A DNA stretch of 47,563 nt from CAYTLW01 sp964438735 (GTDB lineage: Bacteria > Myxococcota_A > UBA9042), in contig CAYTLW010000053.1 of NCBI GenBank assembly GCA_964438735.1, positions 1 to 47,563 on the forward strand. The letters run 5' to 3'. The position numbers and the translations under genes are program-made. Shown here piece after piece: positions 24,359 to 32,573 of the stretch; the first letter of the stretch is position 1; every line of letters begins with the position of its first letter. The notes beneath the pieces were generated by a model. That model was not told where the DNA came from and searched no databases. It saw nothing but the letters and a program-made list of their open reading frames with translations.

Positions 24359-26608
24359 ATGGGCGATGCGCCACCGCAGGCTGTTGCGAGCGATTTCAAG
24401 TCTCGCGTCCTGGCTGAACTGCAACCCCAGAACCTGTTGCCCAGCGCCATCGGCGGGCTCGTAGCCGGCATGATTACGGTGATCCTGTCGATCTCCTTCG
24501 CCATGCTGATCTTCGGTGGTGAGCTCGGCGCGCACCTGCCGGCGGGAATTGGCCTGGCGCTCTTCTCGGCCGTGCTGGTCGCCGTCATCGTGGCCCTGAC
24601 CAGCTCCTATCCGGCGACCGTGGCCATCCCGCAGGATCGCATCGCGCCCATCCTGGCCCTGATCTCGGCGGCGGTGGTCGGCGCCATGCACGAGACCGGC
24701 GCCAGCACGGAGTTGATGTTTCAAACGGTCGTGGCGGCCATCACCGTCGCCTCCTTGCTGACCGGCGTGTGCCTGGCAGCCCTGGGCGCATTCAAGCTGG
24801 GCGCGCTCATTCGATATATCCCCTACCCGGTCATCGGCGGCTTCCTGGCGGGTACGGGTCTGCTGCTGGTCAAGGGCTCCCTGGGCGTCATGACCGACCA
24901 CAAAATCGCCTGGAGCCACCTGGAGGTGCTGTTCAGCGAGGACAGCCTGGTGAAGTGGATTCCGGGCGTAGTCTTCGCCGTCGCGATGCTGATCATCTCG
25001 CGCCGATTCAAGCACTACCTGGTCATGCCGGCGTTGCTTATCGGCGGCATCGCGACGTTCTACATCGCCATGATGGCCATGGGCGTGGAGGCCAGCGCGG
25101 CGCGTGCCGACGGCTGGCTGCTGGGACCATTCCCGGCCGGCGATCCCTGGCGACCCCTGGGCTTCTCATCCATGGCCGCGGCCGATTGGGCCGTGATTGG
25201 CGGCCAGGTGGGCTCGTTGGCGACCGTGCTGCTCGTCAGCGCTGTGTCCGTATTGCTCAACTCGAGCGCGTTGGAGCTGGCCGCCGAACGCGACATGGAC
25301 CTCAATCGCGAACTCAAGGTCTGCGGCGCGGCCAATATCGGGCTGGGTCTGGGCGGCGGCATGGTGGGATTTCACACCCTGAGCCTGTCGGGCCTGGTGC
25401 TCAAGATGGGCGCTCGTGGACGCTTGACCGGGCTGGTGGCCGCTTGTGTGAGCGGCGGTGTGCTGCTGGCGGGCACGTCGGTGTTGGAGTACTTCCCCAA
25501 GCCGGTGCTGGGCGGGCTGCTCTTCTTCCTCGGCCTGAGCTTCCTGGTCCAGTGGTGCTGGGATGGCTGGGCTCGCCTGTCGCGCGGCGACTACTTCGTC
25601 GTCGTGCTGATCCTCCTGTTCGTCGGCGCGTTCGGCTACCTGCAGGGCGTGGGCGTGGGCATCGTCGCCTGCGTGGTGCTCTTCGTGGTCAACTACAGCC
25701 GCTTGCAGGTGGTCCGCCAGGCCGCCTCGGGGGTCGTGCAGCGCAGCAACGTGGATCGACCGTCGCGGCACGGCAAGGTGCTGGCCGCCGAGGGCGGACG
25801 AATCCACATTCTTCGCCTGAGCGGCTACGTGTTCTTTGGCACCGCCAATCGTCTGCTCCTGCAGGTGCGGGCGCGCGTGGAGCAGGCGGACAAGCCGCTC
25901 GACTTCGTGGTGATCGACTTCCAGCGGGTGGGCGGCATCGACTCCTCGTCGGTGATGTCCTTCGTCAAGATGGCCCAATTGGGACGCAAGGAAGGCTTCC
26001 TGCTGATCTTCACGCAGGTCTCGGAATCGGTGATGCGCAAGCTCGACCGGGAGGGATTGGACGGCGGGCCGGAGGATGGTCTGCACTTCTTCCCCGACCT
26101 CGACCACGGCCTGGAATGGTGCGAAGAGCGGGTCATTGAAGCCTCCGAAGTGACCGTCAAACGCCAGGGCATGGCCCTGCGCGATCGTCTGTCGGAAGTC
26201 ATCGGCGGCGAGTTCGATATCGAGGAGCTGCTGAGTTACCTGGAACGCCGTGAATACGACACCGATCACGCCATCATCCAGCAGGGTGACCCGCCCGGAA
26301 GTCTCTACCTCCTGGACAAGGGTCAGGTCACGGTGCGGTTGCAGTTGGCCGACGGCCAGACGGTGCGCCTGCGCACCATGAATGCTGGCAGCGTGGTGGG
26401 CGAGATGGGCCTCTACCTCGGCCAGGCGCGCACGGCATCTGTCGTCACCACGCGGCCGAGCGTCATCTATAAGTTGGGTGCGGACCGCATGGAACGCATG
26501 CGCGTGGAGCATCCCGACGCGGCGTCGGCATTCCACCACTTCATGGCCCACCTGCTCGCTGAACGCCTGGTGCACGCCAACCGCATGCTCGCTTCGGTCG
26601 TCGACTGA
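24359..26608 (+). CDS. SulP anion transporter with STAS and cNMP-binding domains
   Basis: A 749-residue inner-membrane SulP-family transporter. About ten to twelve hydrophobic helices span residues 30-450. A STAS domain follows at about 480-590, with the switch Ser in GGIDSSSV. A cyclic-nucleotide-binding domain sits at about 620-735 with an intact phosphate-binding cassette GEMGLYLGQARTA (E682, R691). SulP proteins move sulfate, bicarbonate or dicarboxylates; the C-terminal cNMP domain implies gating by cAMP or cGMP. ATG 24359 has AGGT upstream; a TTG at 24332 is less likely. The gene lies 216 nt upstream of the operon encoding an adenylate cyclase, and an MscS channel beyond carries the same type of domain. 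Transport substrate unknown. Confidence 0.92.
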   Translation: MGDAPPQAVASDFKSRVLAELQPQNLLPSAIGGLVAGMITVILSISFAMLIFGGELGAHLPAGIGLALFSAVLVAVIVALTSSYPATVAIPQDRIAPILALISAAVVGAMHETGASTELMFQTVVAAITVASLLTGVCLAALGAFKLGALIRYIPYPVIGGFLAGTGLLLVKGSLGVMTDHKIAWSHLEVLFSEDSLVKWIPGVVFAVAMLIISRRFKHYLVMPALLIGGIATFYIAMMAMGVEASAARADGWLLGPFPAGDPWRPLGFSSMAAADWAVIGGQVGSLATVLLVSAVSVLLNSSALELAAERDMDLNRELKVCGAANIGLGLGGGMVGFHTLSLSGLVLKMGARGRLTGLVAACVSGGVLLAGTSVLEYFPKPVLGGLLFFLGLSFLVQWCWDGWARLSRGDYFVVVLILLFVGAFGYLQGVGVGIVACVVLFVVNYSRLQVVRQAASGVVQRSNVDRPSRHGKVLAAEGGRIHILRLSGYVFFGTANRLLLQVRARVEQADKPLDFVVIDFQRVGGIDSSSVMSFVKMAQLGRKEGFLLIFTQVSESVMRKLDREGLDGGPEDGLHFFPDLDHGLEWCEERVIEASEVTVKRQGMALRDRLSEVIGGEFDIEELLSYLERREYDTDHAIIQQGDPPGSLYLLDKGQVTVRLQLADGQTVRLRTMNAGSVVGEMGLYLGQARTASVVTTRPSVIYKLGADRMERMRVEHPDAASAFHHFMAHLLAERLVHANRMLASVVD

Positions 26609-26616
26609 GAGTGGGC

Positions 26617-26700
26617 CAATGGTTCTGGCGATCGATGCCTGCGCCCGGCGTTCTGGCTGGATCGCCACCGCTTCATTTGCGCAACGACTACGAACCATTG
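26617..26700 (+). promoter_or_regulatory. Nested inverted repeats between SulP and OmpA genes
   Basis: CAATGGTTC (26617-26625) is the exact reverse complement of GAACCATTG (26692-26700). Inside, GGCGATC (26627-26633) pairs with GATCGCC (26660-26666). The pairs can stack into one long-range stem with an unpaired side, 9 nt after the SulP stop. There is no T-run, so it is either a regulatory RNA structure, a Rho-type or processing signal, or a pair of protein-binding sites. Confidence 0.4.
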
Positions 26701-26710
26701 CAGATTGGCA

Positions 26711-26741
26711 TTCGGCCGGACCCCGCGTGGATGCGTATATA
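26711..26741 (+). promoter_or_regulatory. Candidate promoter of the OmpA-FecR-cyclase operon
   Basis: TATATA (26736-26741) is the only AT-rich box in the gap, with TTCGGC (26711-26716) 19 nt upstream as a poor -35. It would give a leader of about 77 nt before ATG 26825. Confidence 0.3.
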
Positions 26742-26824
26742 GAGGACGTGCGGGCGGACCCCCTCGGTGCGCCCCGGACACCCGACCAGACGGCTGATGC
26801 GGCGGCCGTCGCCCAGGCTTGTAC

Positions 26825-28249
26825 ATGACTTCCGTGAGCGCGCCTGCGGCGCAACTTCATCGACTATTGGGCGTGATCCTGGCCTGCGCCATGGGGCTGC
26901 CTGCGGGCGCCAGCGCGCTCGATCTGAACGCCGGATTGGGGCTGGCGCTGCGCACATTTGATGACGACGCCGCGCTCGGCCGTGCCCCTGGACAACCCCC
27001 ACCGAATCTGGGCCTGGCGCCTGGGCTGGACCTGCGATTTGGCGCCAGACCGTTGGAGTGGCTCGCCGTGGAGGTGGAGGCCTTGCTCCTTTTCGCGTCG
27101 GAGGGCGGCGGGGGTGGATCGCCGCTGATCGGTGGAGTGCGCGGGCATGCTGGCCTGGCGCAAGACCACGGCGAGCGCTGGAGCAGCCTCATCTACCTGG
27201 GCGGCGGTCTCGACGCCCTGTTCGCAGACAGCGCCGGTGTCGCCACATCGGATCGCCGGGGTCTGGTCTACGGCGGTGGTGGGGTGGCCTGGGCATTCCT
27301 GCCGCAATGGCGGGCCCGAGTGGACGGACGCCTGGTCGTGGCGGCCCGAGACGACGGCCTGGGAGTGGCCAGTTTCGAGGGTGTGCTGGGCGTGGAGTTC
27401 CTGCTTGGCGAACCGAAGAAGCAGGGGCCACTCGACGCCGATGCAGATGGCGTGCTCGACGCCGTGGATGTGTGCCCCTACGAGCCCGAGACGCGCAACG
27501 GGTACCGAGACGAGGACGGCTGCCCGGAACATCCCGACACCGTGCCGGCGGCCACGTTGCCAGACGCGCCCACAGCGAGCGCATTGCCGGCGTCGGCGAG
27601 CCCGTCGGATGCCGCCCATGCCCCTGCGCGGGTTACCGGGTTGCCGCCGCTGGTGCCCGAGCGCGACAGCGACGGCGATGGCCTGATGGATGACGACGAC
27701 CTCTGCCCCAACGCCGCCGAGGACAAGGATGGCTTCCAGGATGGCGACGGCTGTCCCGAACCGGATAACGATGAAGATGGTGTTGCCGATGGTGCCGATA
27801 AGTGTCCGAATACCGCTGAGAATCACAACGGCTATCGCGATGATGACGGCTGCCCGGACCTGGTGCCCAAGGCCCTGAAGCGCTTCGCCGGCACGGTGTC
27901 CGGCATCTCCTTCGAGCGCGGTGCGGCGACCATCCGGTCTCGCTCCCTGCGGGTCCTGCGGGCGGCCTTGAAGACGCTGCGGCGGTACAAGTCACTTCAG
28001 GTGGAGGTGCACGGACATACGGACAACAGCGGCAACCGGAAATTCAATATCGACCTGTCCCAGCAGCGCGCCGAATCTGTACGCCAGTGGCTGATCCGCA
28101 ACGGCATCGACGCTGGCCGACTGTCGGCCCGGGGCTTCGGTCCGGATAAACCCGTCGCGGATAACAAAGATAAGGCCGGTCAGGCGCGCAATCGGCGGGT
28201 CGAATTCGTCCTCACAGACACCACCCCTGCAGCCAAGGAGCCCAGGTGA
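26825..28249 (+). CDS. OmpA-family outer-membrane protein with TSP3 calcium repeats
   Basis: A 474-residue outer-membrane protein. Signal peptide (about 1-31, ending ASA), an N-terminal beta-barrel-like region (about 32-195), and thrombospondin type 3 repeats (about 202-348; DADADGVLDAVDVCP, DSDGDGLMDDDDLCP, DNDEDGVADGADKCP) that bind calcium. The OmpA-like peptidoglycan-binding domain (about 359-465) has HGHTDNSGN and LSQQRAESV, keeping the Asp and Arg that hold diaminopimelate. The last four bases overlap the FecR gene's GTG (GTGA). It probably links outer membrane and wall and may report calcium or envelope state to the downstream FecR-cyclase pair. ATG 26825 chosen over TTG 26819. Confidence 0.9.
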   Translation: MTSVSAPAAQLHRLLGVILACAMGLPAGASALDLNAGLGLALRTFDDDAALGRAPGQPPPNLGLAPGLDLRFGARPLEWLAVEVEALLLFASEGGGGGSPLIGGVRGHAGLAQDHGERWSSLIYLGGGLDALFADSAGVATSDRRGLVYGGGGVAWAFLPQWRARVDGRLVVAARDDGLGVASFEGVLGVEFLLGEPKKQGPLDADADGVLDAVDVCPYEPETRNGYRDEDGCPEHPDTVPAATLPDAPTASALPASASPSDAAHAPARVTGLPPLVPERDSDGDGLMDDDDLCPNAAEDKDGFQDGDGCPEPDNDEDGVADGADKCPNTAENHNGYRDDDGCPDLVPKALKRFAGTVSGISFERGAATIRSRSLRVLRAALKTLRRYKSLQVEVHGHTDNSGNRKFNIDLSQQRAESVRQWLIRNGIDAGRLSARGFGPDKPVADNKDKAGQARNRRVEFVLTDTTPAAKEPR

Positions 28250-29430
28250 AGCCAATCCAATACGTTGCGGCCGCGCCCTTCCTGCTGGCGATCCTGGCAG
28301 CCACGCCGGCTCTGGCGGCAGATCCCTGTGGCGGTGTTGCCCTGCAGGGCGGCGTCGTCGCCCCTGGCCGCACCATCGCGCCGGCGCATCCGATCAAGGC
28401 AGCCGATGCGGGATGTTTGAAATACATCGGCGCCGAGTTGGCGCGGCGCCGGGTGCGCACCGTCACCGTGGCCGTGCGCCTGCCAGAAGCGAAACGACGC
28501 GGCGGTCTGGGCGCGCGGCTGGGCAAGTCGGTCGCGGGTTTGTTGGCGGCGGGCGGTGTGCCGGCGGCGCGCATCTCCACGGTCTCACCGGCTGTGGGCA
28601 AGGGGCGTGCGGAGCTGCGGGTGACGTTCACCGAGCGCAAAGCGCGACGACCCGTGGCGAGGATCCTGTCCGTCTCCGGGCAACTCTTTGCCGGAAGGGA
28701 CAAGAAGTCCTTGCGGCCCGCGGTGCGCGGCGATCGATTTCCACCGCGAACCTGGCTGGAGACCCGGGGCCGTTCACGCGCTGGCGTGCTGCTCGCCGAG
28801 GGCAGCGAGATCACCCTGGCGCCGGGCACTTTGCTGCGGATCGGGAGGCTGCGCCTGAACGCGGCGCTCAAGCGCGAGGTGCACATCGACGTGAGTCGCG
28901 GCGGGGTGGACACCCGCGCAAGTCGAGGCGGCGCCGGCTCGGTTTTTGAGTTGCGCAGTCGCGTCGGGGTCGCTGGCGTACGCGGCACGGCGTTTCGGGT
29001 CACGCTCGTCGGCCAGGACAAGACGCGCCTGGAGACCCTCAGCGGCCTGGTCGAGCTGGCAGGCAGCAAGGCGAGGGTCAACGTCGGGGCGGGTCAGGGA
29101 TCCCTGGTCGATGCAGCCGGCAAGCCCCTGCCGCCGCGGGCGCTGCTGGCCGCCGCCGCCATCGTCGGGCCGCTCAAAGGCGCGCTGGGCGCTGCGCGTG
29201 GGCTGTCCTGGAAGCCGGTCAAGGGCGCGGTTCGCTACCGGGTCGAGCTGGCTCGCGATGCCTACTTCCTGCTCGATGTGGCCGAACATCTCGCCAGCGC
29301 GCCGGACCTGACCGTGCCCGCGGCCGTCGCGGGCGGCAAGTGGTACTGGCGGGTGACGGCCATCGATAGCGACGGCTTCGTCGGCCAGCCCTCCCGTGTT
29401 CACGCATTCGTGCTACCGTCCGGGACGTGA
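28246..29430 (+). CDS. Exported FecR-domain protein
   Basis: A 394-residue protein with a Sec signal peptide (1-25, cut after ALA). Domains: a degenerate OmpA-like segment (about 45-130, including SVAGLLAAGGVPAARIS and a final beta strand ELRVTF), a FecR domain (about 139-290; VSGQLFAGRD, RSRAGVLLAEGSEITL, GVAGVRGTAFRV), and a fibronectin-III-like C-terminal segment (about 315-390; WKPVKGAVRYRVEL, WYWRVTA). FecR domains in the periplasm relay surface signals; in many proteobacteria and cyanobacteria they neighbour CHASE2 proteins. GTG 28246 overlaps the previous stop, and its own stop overlaps the cyclase start (GTGA both times), so equal production is expected. Confidence 0.88.
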   Translation: MKPIQYVAAAPFLLAILAATPALAADPCGGVALQGGVVAPGRTIAPAHPIKAADAGCLKYIGAELARRRVRTVTVAVRLPEAKRRGGLGARLGKSVAGLLAAGGVPAARISTVSPAVGKGRAELRVTFTERKARRPVARILSVSGQLFAGRDKKSLRPAVRGDRFPPRTWLETRGRSRAGVLLAEGSEITLAPGTLLRIGRLRLNAALKREVHIDVSRGGVDTRASRGGAGSVFELRSRVGVAGVRGTAFRVTLVGQDKTRLETLSGLVELAGSKARVNVGAGQGSLVDAAGKPLPPRALLAAAAIVGPLKGALGAARGLSWKPVKGAVRYRVELARDAYFLLDVAEHLASAPDLTVPAAVAGGKWYWRVTAIDSDGFVGQPSRVHAFVLPSGT

Positions 29431-31628
29431 AAGGCGGGCGCCGACGTGAAGCCATCGCGGCCCTGGCGGTGGTCGTGCTCACCGGCGCGCTGCTGGCCGC
29501 CGGCTGGCAGGATCCGCGCGGTTGGGCTGCGCGCCTCGATCATCCCATCCATGACCTCGTCGCCGGGTTGGTCGAGCCGCATGCCGAGCATGCCGATCAG
29601 GTGACCGTGATCCTTGTCGACGACGACAGCCTGTTGCGGCTGGGCGAGCGCTGGCCGCTGTCGCGCTCCACCTGGGCCCGCTTCTTTCGGGCCATGGCCG
29701 CTCACAGTCCTGCGGTGGTCGGCGTCGATGCCTGGTTTGAGGTGCCGGCGCCGCGTGATCGCGTGGAAATGGCCCTGGATCTGGCCGACCGCATCCGCGA
29801 TGACGGGCTCGACGTGCTGCCCGAAGGCGTCACCCTGGCCGATGACCTGGAGATCCAGGCGGCCCGACTCGACGGCGACCGACAACTCGGAGCCGCCATC
29901 GCCGACCTTGGCACGGTCCTGTTGGGCGTGGTCTGTCAGCTGGCGACCGATTCCGCCCTGGCCGCCGATCGCCGGGGCGAAATGGTACCGCTGGACGTGG
30001 ACCGGGATCGCCCGATGGCGCTGCGCTGTGGCGCCCTGGCCAGCAGCATCGCGCCCCTGGTGGCGGCCGCCCGTGGGCAAGGAGGCCTGCAGGTCCTGCG
30101 CGACGAGGATGGGGTCGTCCGTCGCTATGCCTACGCGTTCGGCTCCGGCCGTCATGCCTACCCGTCGCTGGCCCTGGCGGCGGTGCGCACGGCCCGTCCC
30201 GACCGGGCAGCGTCGCTGACTGCCCGCGCCATGGATGCTGACGATGGCACGCCGCTGCTACGTCAGCTGCGCGAGCGGGACTTGCGCACGCTGCACTTCG
30301 CCGACCTGCTGGAGGCCGAGGCCGAAGGCAGCGCCCTGGAGGATGCCCTGAGGGATCGCATTGTGTTGGTAGGCGTCAGCGCCAAGGGCACCGAGGACCT
30401 GGTGGATACGTCCCTGGAGCGGCAGGTCCCCGGCGTTTATGTACACGCCGCCGCGGTTGTGGCCCTGCTGGATGATGCCCTGGTCCGCTCTACCGGGGCA
30501 CCGATCCGCAACGCACTCATCTTGGGCTTGCTGTGGCTGCTCCTGTTGGTGGTCGTAGGACCACGCATCGCTCGCACCCAGGTGGTCGTGGCCCTGGGCC
30601 TGGCTTCGGCGATCCTGTGGTCGGTCGCCTCGGTGATGTTGCTCGAGCGCGGCCTGTGGCTGGACGTGGCGCCGCTGTTGATCGGCTACCTGGCCTGGGT
30701 CGCCAGCCGCCTGCTGATCCGTTACCAGGAGTTGGAGGCCGCGCGCCGGCAGGCGGCGACCATTCGTGACGCCTTCTCCCACTACCTGGCCGACGAGGTG
30801 ATCGAGTCGCTGGTAGCCGACCCCGAGCGCCTGCAGTTGGGCGGTCAGCGCTTGGAGATCACAGCCTTCTTCTCAGACATCGCAGGCTTCACCGGCATCT
30901 CCGAGCAGATGGAGCCGGCCGACCTCATCGCCCTGCTCAACGAATCCCTCGGCGCCATGACGGCGGTGATCCTCGAGGAGGGGGGCATCGTCGATAAGTA
31001 CATTGGCGACGCCATCGTGGCCATCTTCGGCGCCCCATTGCCGCAGGATGACCACGCCGCGCGCGCCACGCGCGCCGCCATCCGCTGCCAGGAGGTCATC
31101 GACGCCCTCACGCCGGTCTGGCGCGGTCGTGGCTGGCCGGAGATCCTGGTCCGTATCGGGCTCAACACGGGCGTGGCGGTGGTCGGCAACATGGGCAGCA
31201 AGCAGCGTTTCGACTACACGATGATCGGCGATACCGTGAACCTCGCCGCCCGCCTGGAGGGCGTGAACAAGGTCTATGGCACGCGGAATCTCATCGGCGA
31301 GACCACCGCGGCGCAATGTGGCGACGAGTTCGTGCTCCGCGAGCTGGACGCCATCCGCGTGAAGGGACGGGCAGAAGGGGTCCGGGTGTACGAACCCCTG
31401 GCCTGCCTGGCGCCGGGAGAGGCGGCACCTGCGGACGTGGCGACGGATTTTGCGGAGGGACTTGCGGCGTGGCGCGATCGTCGGCCTGATGACGCCAAGG
31501 CTGCATTCGGGCGCGCCGCGGCCACTGGAGACCCGGCGGCGAAGACGTTTCTGGCGCGCCTGGACGAGGTCGACCTGGCCGCCCTGCCCGATGACTGGGA
31601 CGGGATCTTCGAGATGACCACCAAGTAG
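29427..31628 (+). CDS. CHASE2-domain class III adenylate cyclase
   Basis: A 733-residue inner-membrane receptor cyclase. TM1 (about 9-26), a periplasmic CHASE2 sensor (about 40-345), a C-terminal TM bundle (about 350-440), then a class III cyclase domain (about 475-655). Metal Asps are D484 (FFSDIAGFT) and D528 (YIGDAIVAIFG). Transition-state residues are N605 and R609 (GDTVNLAARLE). The substrate-specifying pair K524 (DKY) and T598 (FDYTMIG) is the class IIIb adenine signature, so cAMP is the expected product. A short helical tail follows. CHASE2 would sense a periplasmic ligand or the adjacent FecR protein. It is flanked on both sides by membrane proteins with cNMP-binding domains. GTG 29427 overlaps the FecR stop. 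Confidence 0.93.
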   Translation: MKGGRRREAIAALAVVVLTGALLAAGWQDPRGWAARLDHPIHDLVAGLVEPHAEHADQVTVILVDDDSLLRLGERWPLSRSTWARFFRAMAAHSPAVVGVDAWFEVPAPRDRVEMALDLADRIRDDGLDVLPEGVTLADDLEIQAARLDGDRQLGAAIADLGTVLLGVVCQLATDSALAADRRGEMVPLDVDRDRPMALRCGALASSIAPLVAAARGQGGLQVLRDEDGVVRRYAYAFGSGRHAYPSLALAAVRTARPDRAASLTARAMDADDGTPLLRQLRERDLRTLHFADLLEAEAEGSALEDALRDRIVLVGVSAKGTEDLVDTSLERQVPGVYVHAAAVVALLDDALVRSTGAPIRNALILGLLWLLLLVVVGPRIARTQVVVALGLASAILWSVASVMLLERGLWLDVAPLLIGYLAWVASRLLIRYQELEAARRQAATIRDAFSHYLADEVIESLVADPERLQLGGQRLEITAFFSDIAGFTGISEQMEPADLIALLNESLGAMTAVILEEGGIVDKYIGDAIVAIFGAPLPQDDHAARATRAAIRCQEVIDALTPVWRGRGWPEILVRIGLNTGVAVVGNMGSKQRFDYTMIGDTVNLAARLEGVNKVYGTRNLIGETTAAQCGDEFVLRELDAIRVKGRAEGVRVYEPLACLAPGEAAPADVATDFAEGLAAWRDRRPDDAKAAFGRAAATGDPAAKTFLARLDEVDLAALPDDWDGIFEMTTK

Positions 31629-31646
31629 AAGGGGAGGCGGGGGAAC

Positions 31647-32540
31647 ATGGTCATGGCGCGTTGGCGACGTTGGGTACAGGGCTCCGGTGCGGTGCCGGAG
31701 TCGCTCTATCATCGACGCGACCGGCCGGAGAACCCGGCGCTGGCCGTGCAGTGGCTCGGCACCGCCGGCTTCCGGGTGGTCGCTCAGGGGCACCACTTCT
31801 GGTTCGATCCGCACCTGTCGCGGCATGGCATCGGCGACCTGCTGCGCGGCCCCATCGCCCCCATCGCCGACCGCATCGACGCCGAGGTCGACACCTGTCA
31901 CGCCATCGCAGTGGGTCACAGCCACTACGACCACGTCATCGACACGCCGTGGATCGCCCGCAAACACGGCGCCCGGGTCTACGGATCGGAGGATACGCTC
32001 AATTGCTGTCGCGGAGATGGCGTGTCGGAAGCGCAACTGATCGCCATCGAAGCGGGCGGTCGCTACGAGGAGGGACCGTTCGTCTTGCGGCCCGTTCGAT
32101 CCGAGCACAGTCCGCTGCTGGCCGGTCGCGTGCCCCTGCCTGGCGCGATTGAACGCCCGCTGGCGTCTCCCGCCCGCTATTCCGCATGGCGTGTCGGCCA
32201 GACGTTCGGACTGCACCTGTCGTGCAGCGCCGGCGCCGTCTACCACATCGGCAGCGCCAACCTGGTCGAAGCAGAGATGACCGACGTGCAGAGCGACGTG
32301 GTGCTTTGCTGCACGGTGGGCCGGCAGGCGGTCGAGCGCTTCACCTGGCGCATGATCGAAGCCCTGCGACCCAAGCTGATCATCCCCTGCCACTGGGATC
32401 GATTCTGGCGTCCACTGGACGCGCCGGCGTTGCAGATCCCGGGCAACGACCTGCAGGGTTTCATGGACGAGTGCGCCGAACACCCGCTGCGTCCCGAGGT
32501 ACGGGTGTTGCCGTTGCGCGGTTGGACGGAGTTGACGTAG
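31647..32540 (+). CDS. MBL-fold metallo-hydrolase (UlaG-like)
   Basis: A 297-residue cytosolic metallo-beta-lactamase-fold protein. LGTAGFRV at about 37-44 opens the fold, the zinc motif HSHYDH (H91, H93, D95, H96) is intact, and IGSANLVEAEM and PCHWDRFW fit later metal-ligand regions. The closest style is UlaG-like lactonases, but members of this superfamily hydrolyse many esters and phosphodiesters. Placement directly after an adenylate cyclase raises the possibility of cyclic-nucleotide turnover, which the sequence alone cannot show. ATG 31647 has an AGGGGAGG ribosome site and lies 18 nt after the cyclase stop. The opposite-strand MscS gene ends 33 nt away. Confidence 0.87.
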   Translation: MVMARWRRWVQGSGAVPESLYHRRDRPENPALAVQWLGTAGFRVVAQGHHFWFDPHLSRHGIGDLLRGPIAPIADRIDAEVDTCHAIAVGHSHYDHVIDTPWIARKHGARVYGSEDTLNCCRGDGVSEAQLIAIEAGGRYEEGPFVLRPVRSEHSPLLAGRVPLPGAIERPLASPARYSAWRVGQTFGLHLSCSAGAVYHIGSANLVEAEMTDVQSDVVLCCTVGRQAVERFTWRMIEALRPKLIIPCHWDRFWRPLDAPALQIPGNDLQGFMDECAEHPLRPEVRVLPLRGWTELT

Positions 32541-32573
32541 CGGTTCGGCGATTGCGGCGTTCGCGCCGGTGTC

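Noticed and set aside
26620..26828. 69-codon frame between SulP and OmpA genes whose stop overlaps ATG 26825
   Set aside because: The ATGA overlap is tempting, but third-position GC is far lower than in neighbours, the product has no protein-like pattern, and it covers the nested inverted repeats and promoter candidate.
31647..32540. Firm call of a cAMP phosphodiesterase
   Set aside because: The HxHxDH motif is general to the MBL fold and the best resemblance is UlaG-like; kept only as a hypothesis.
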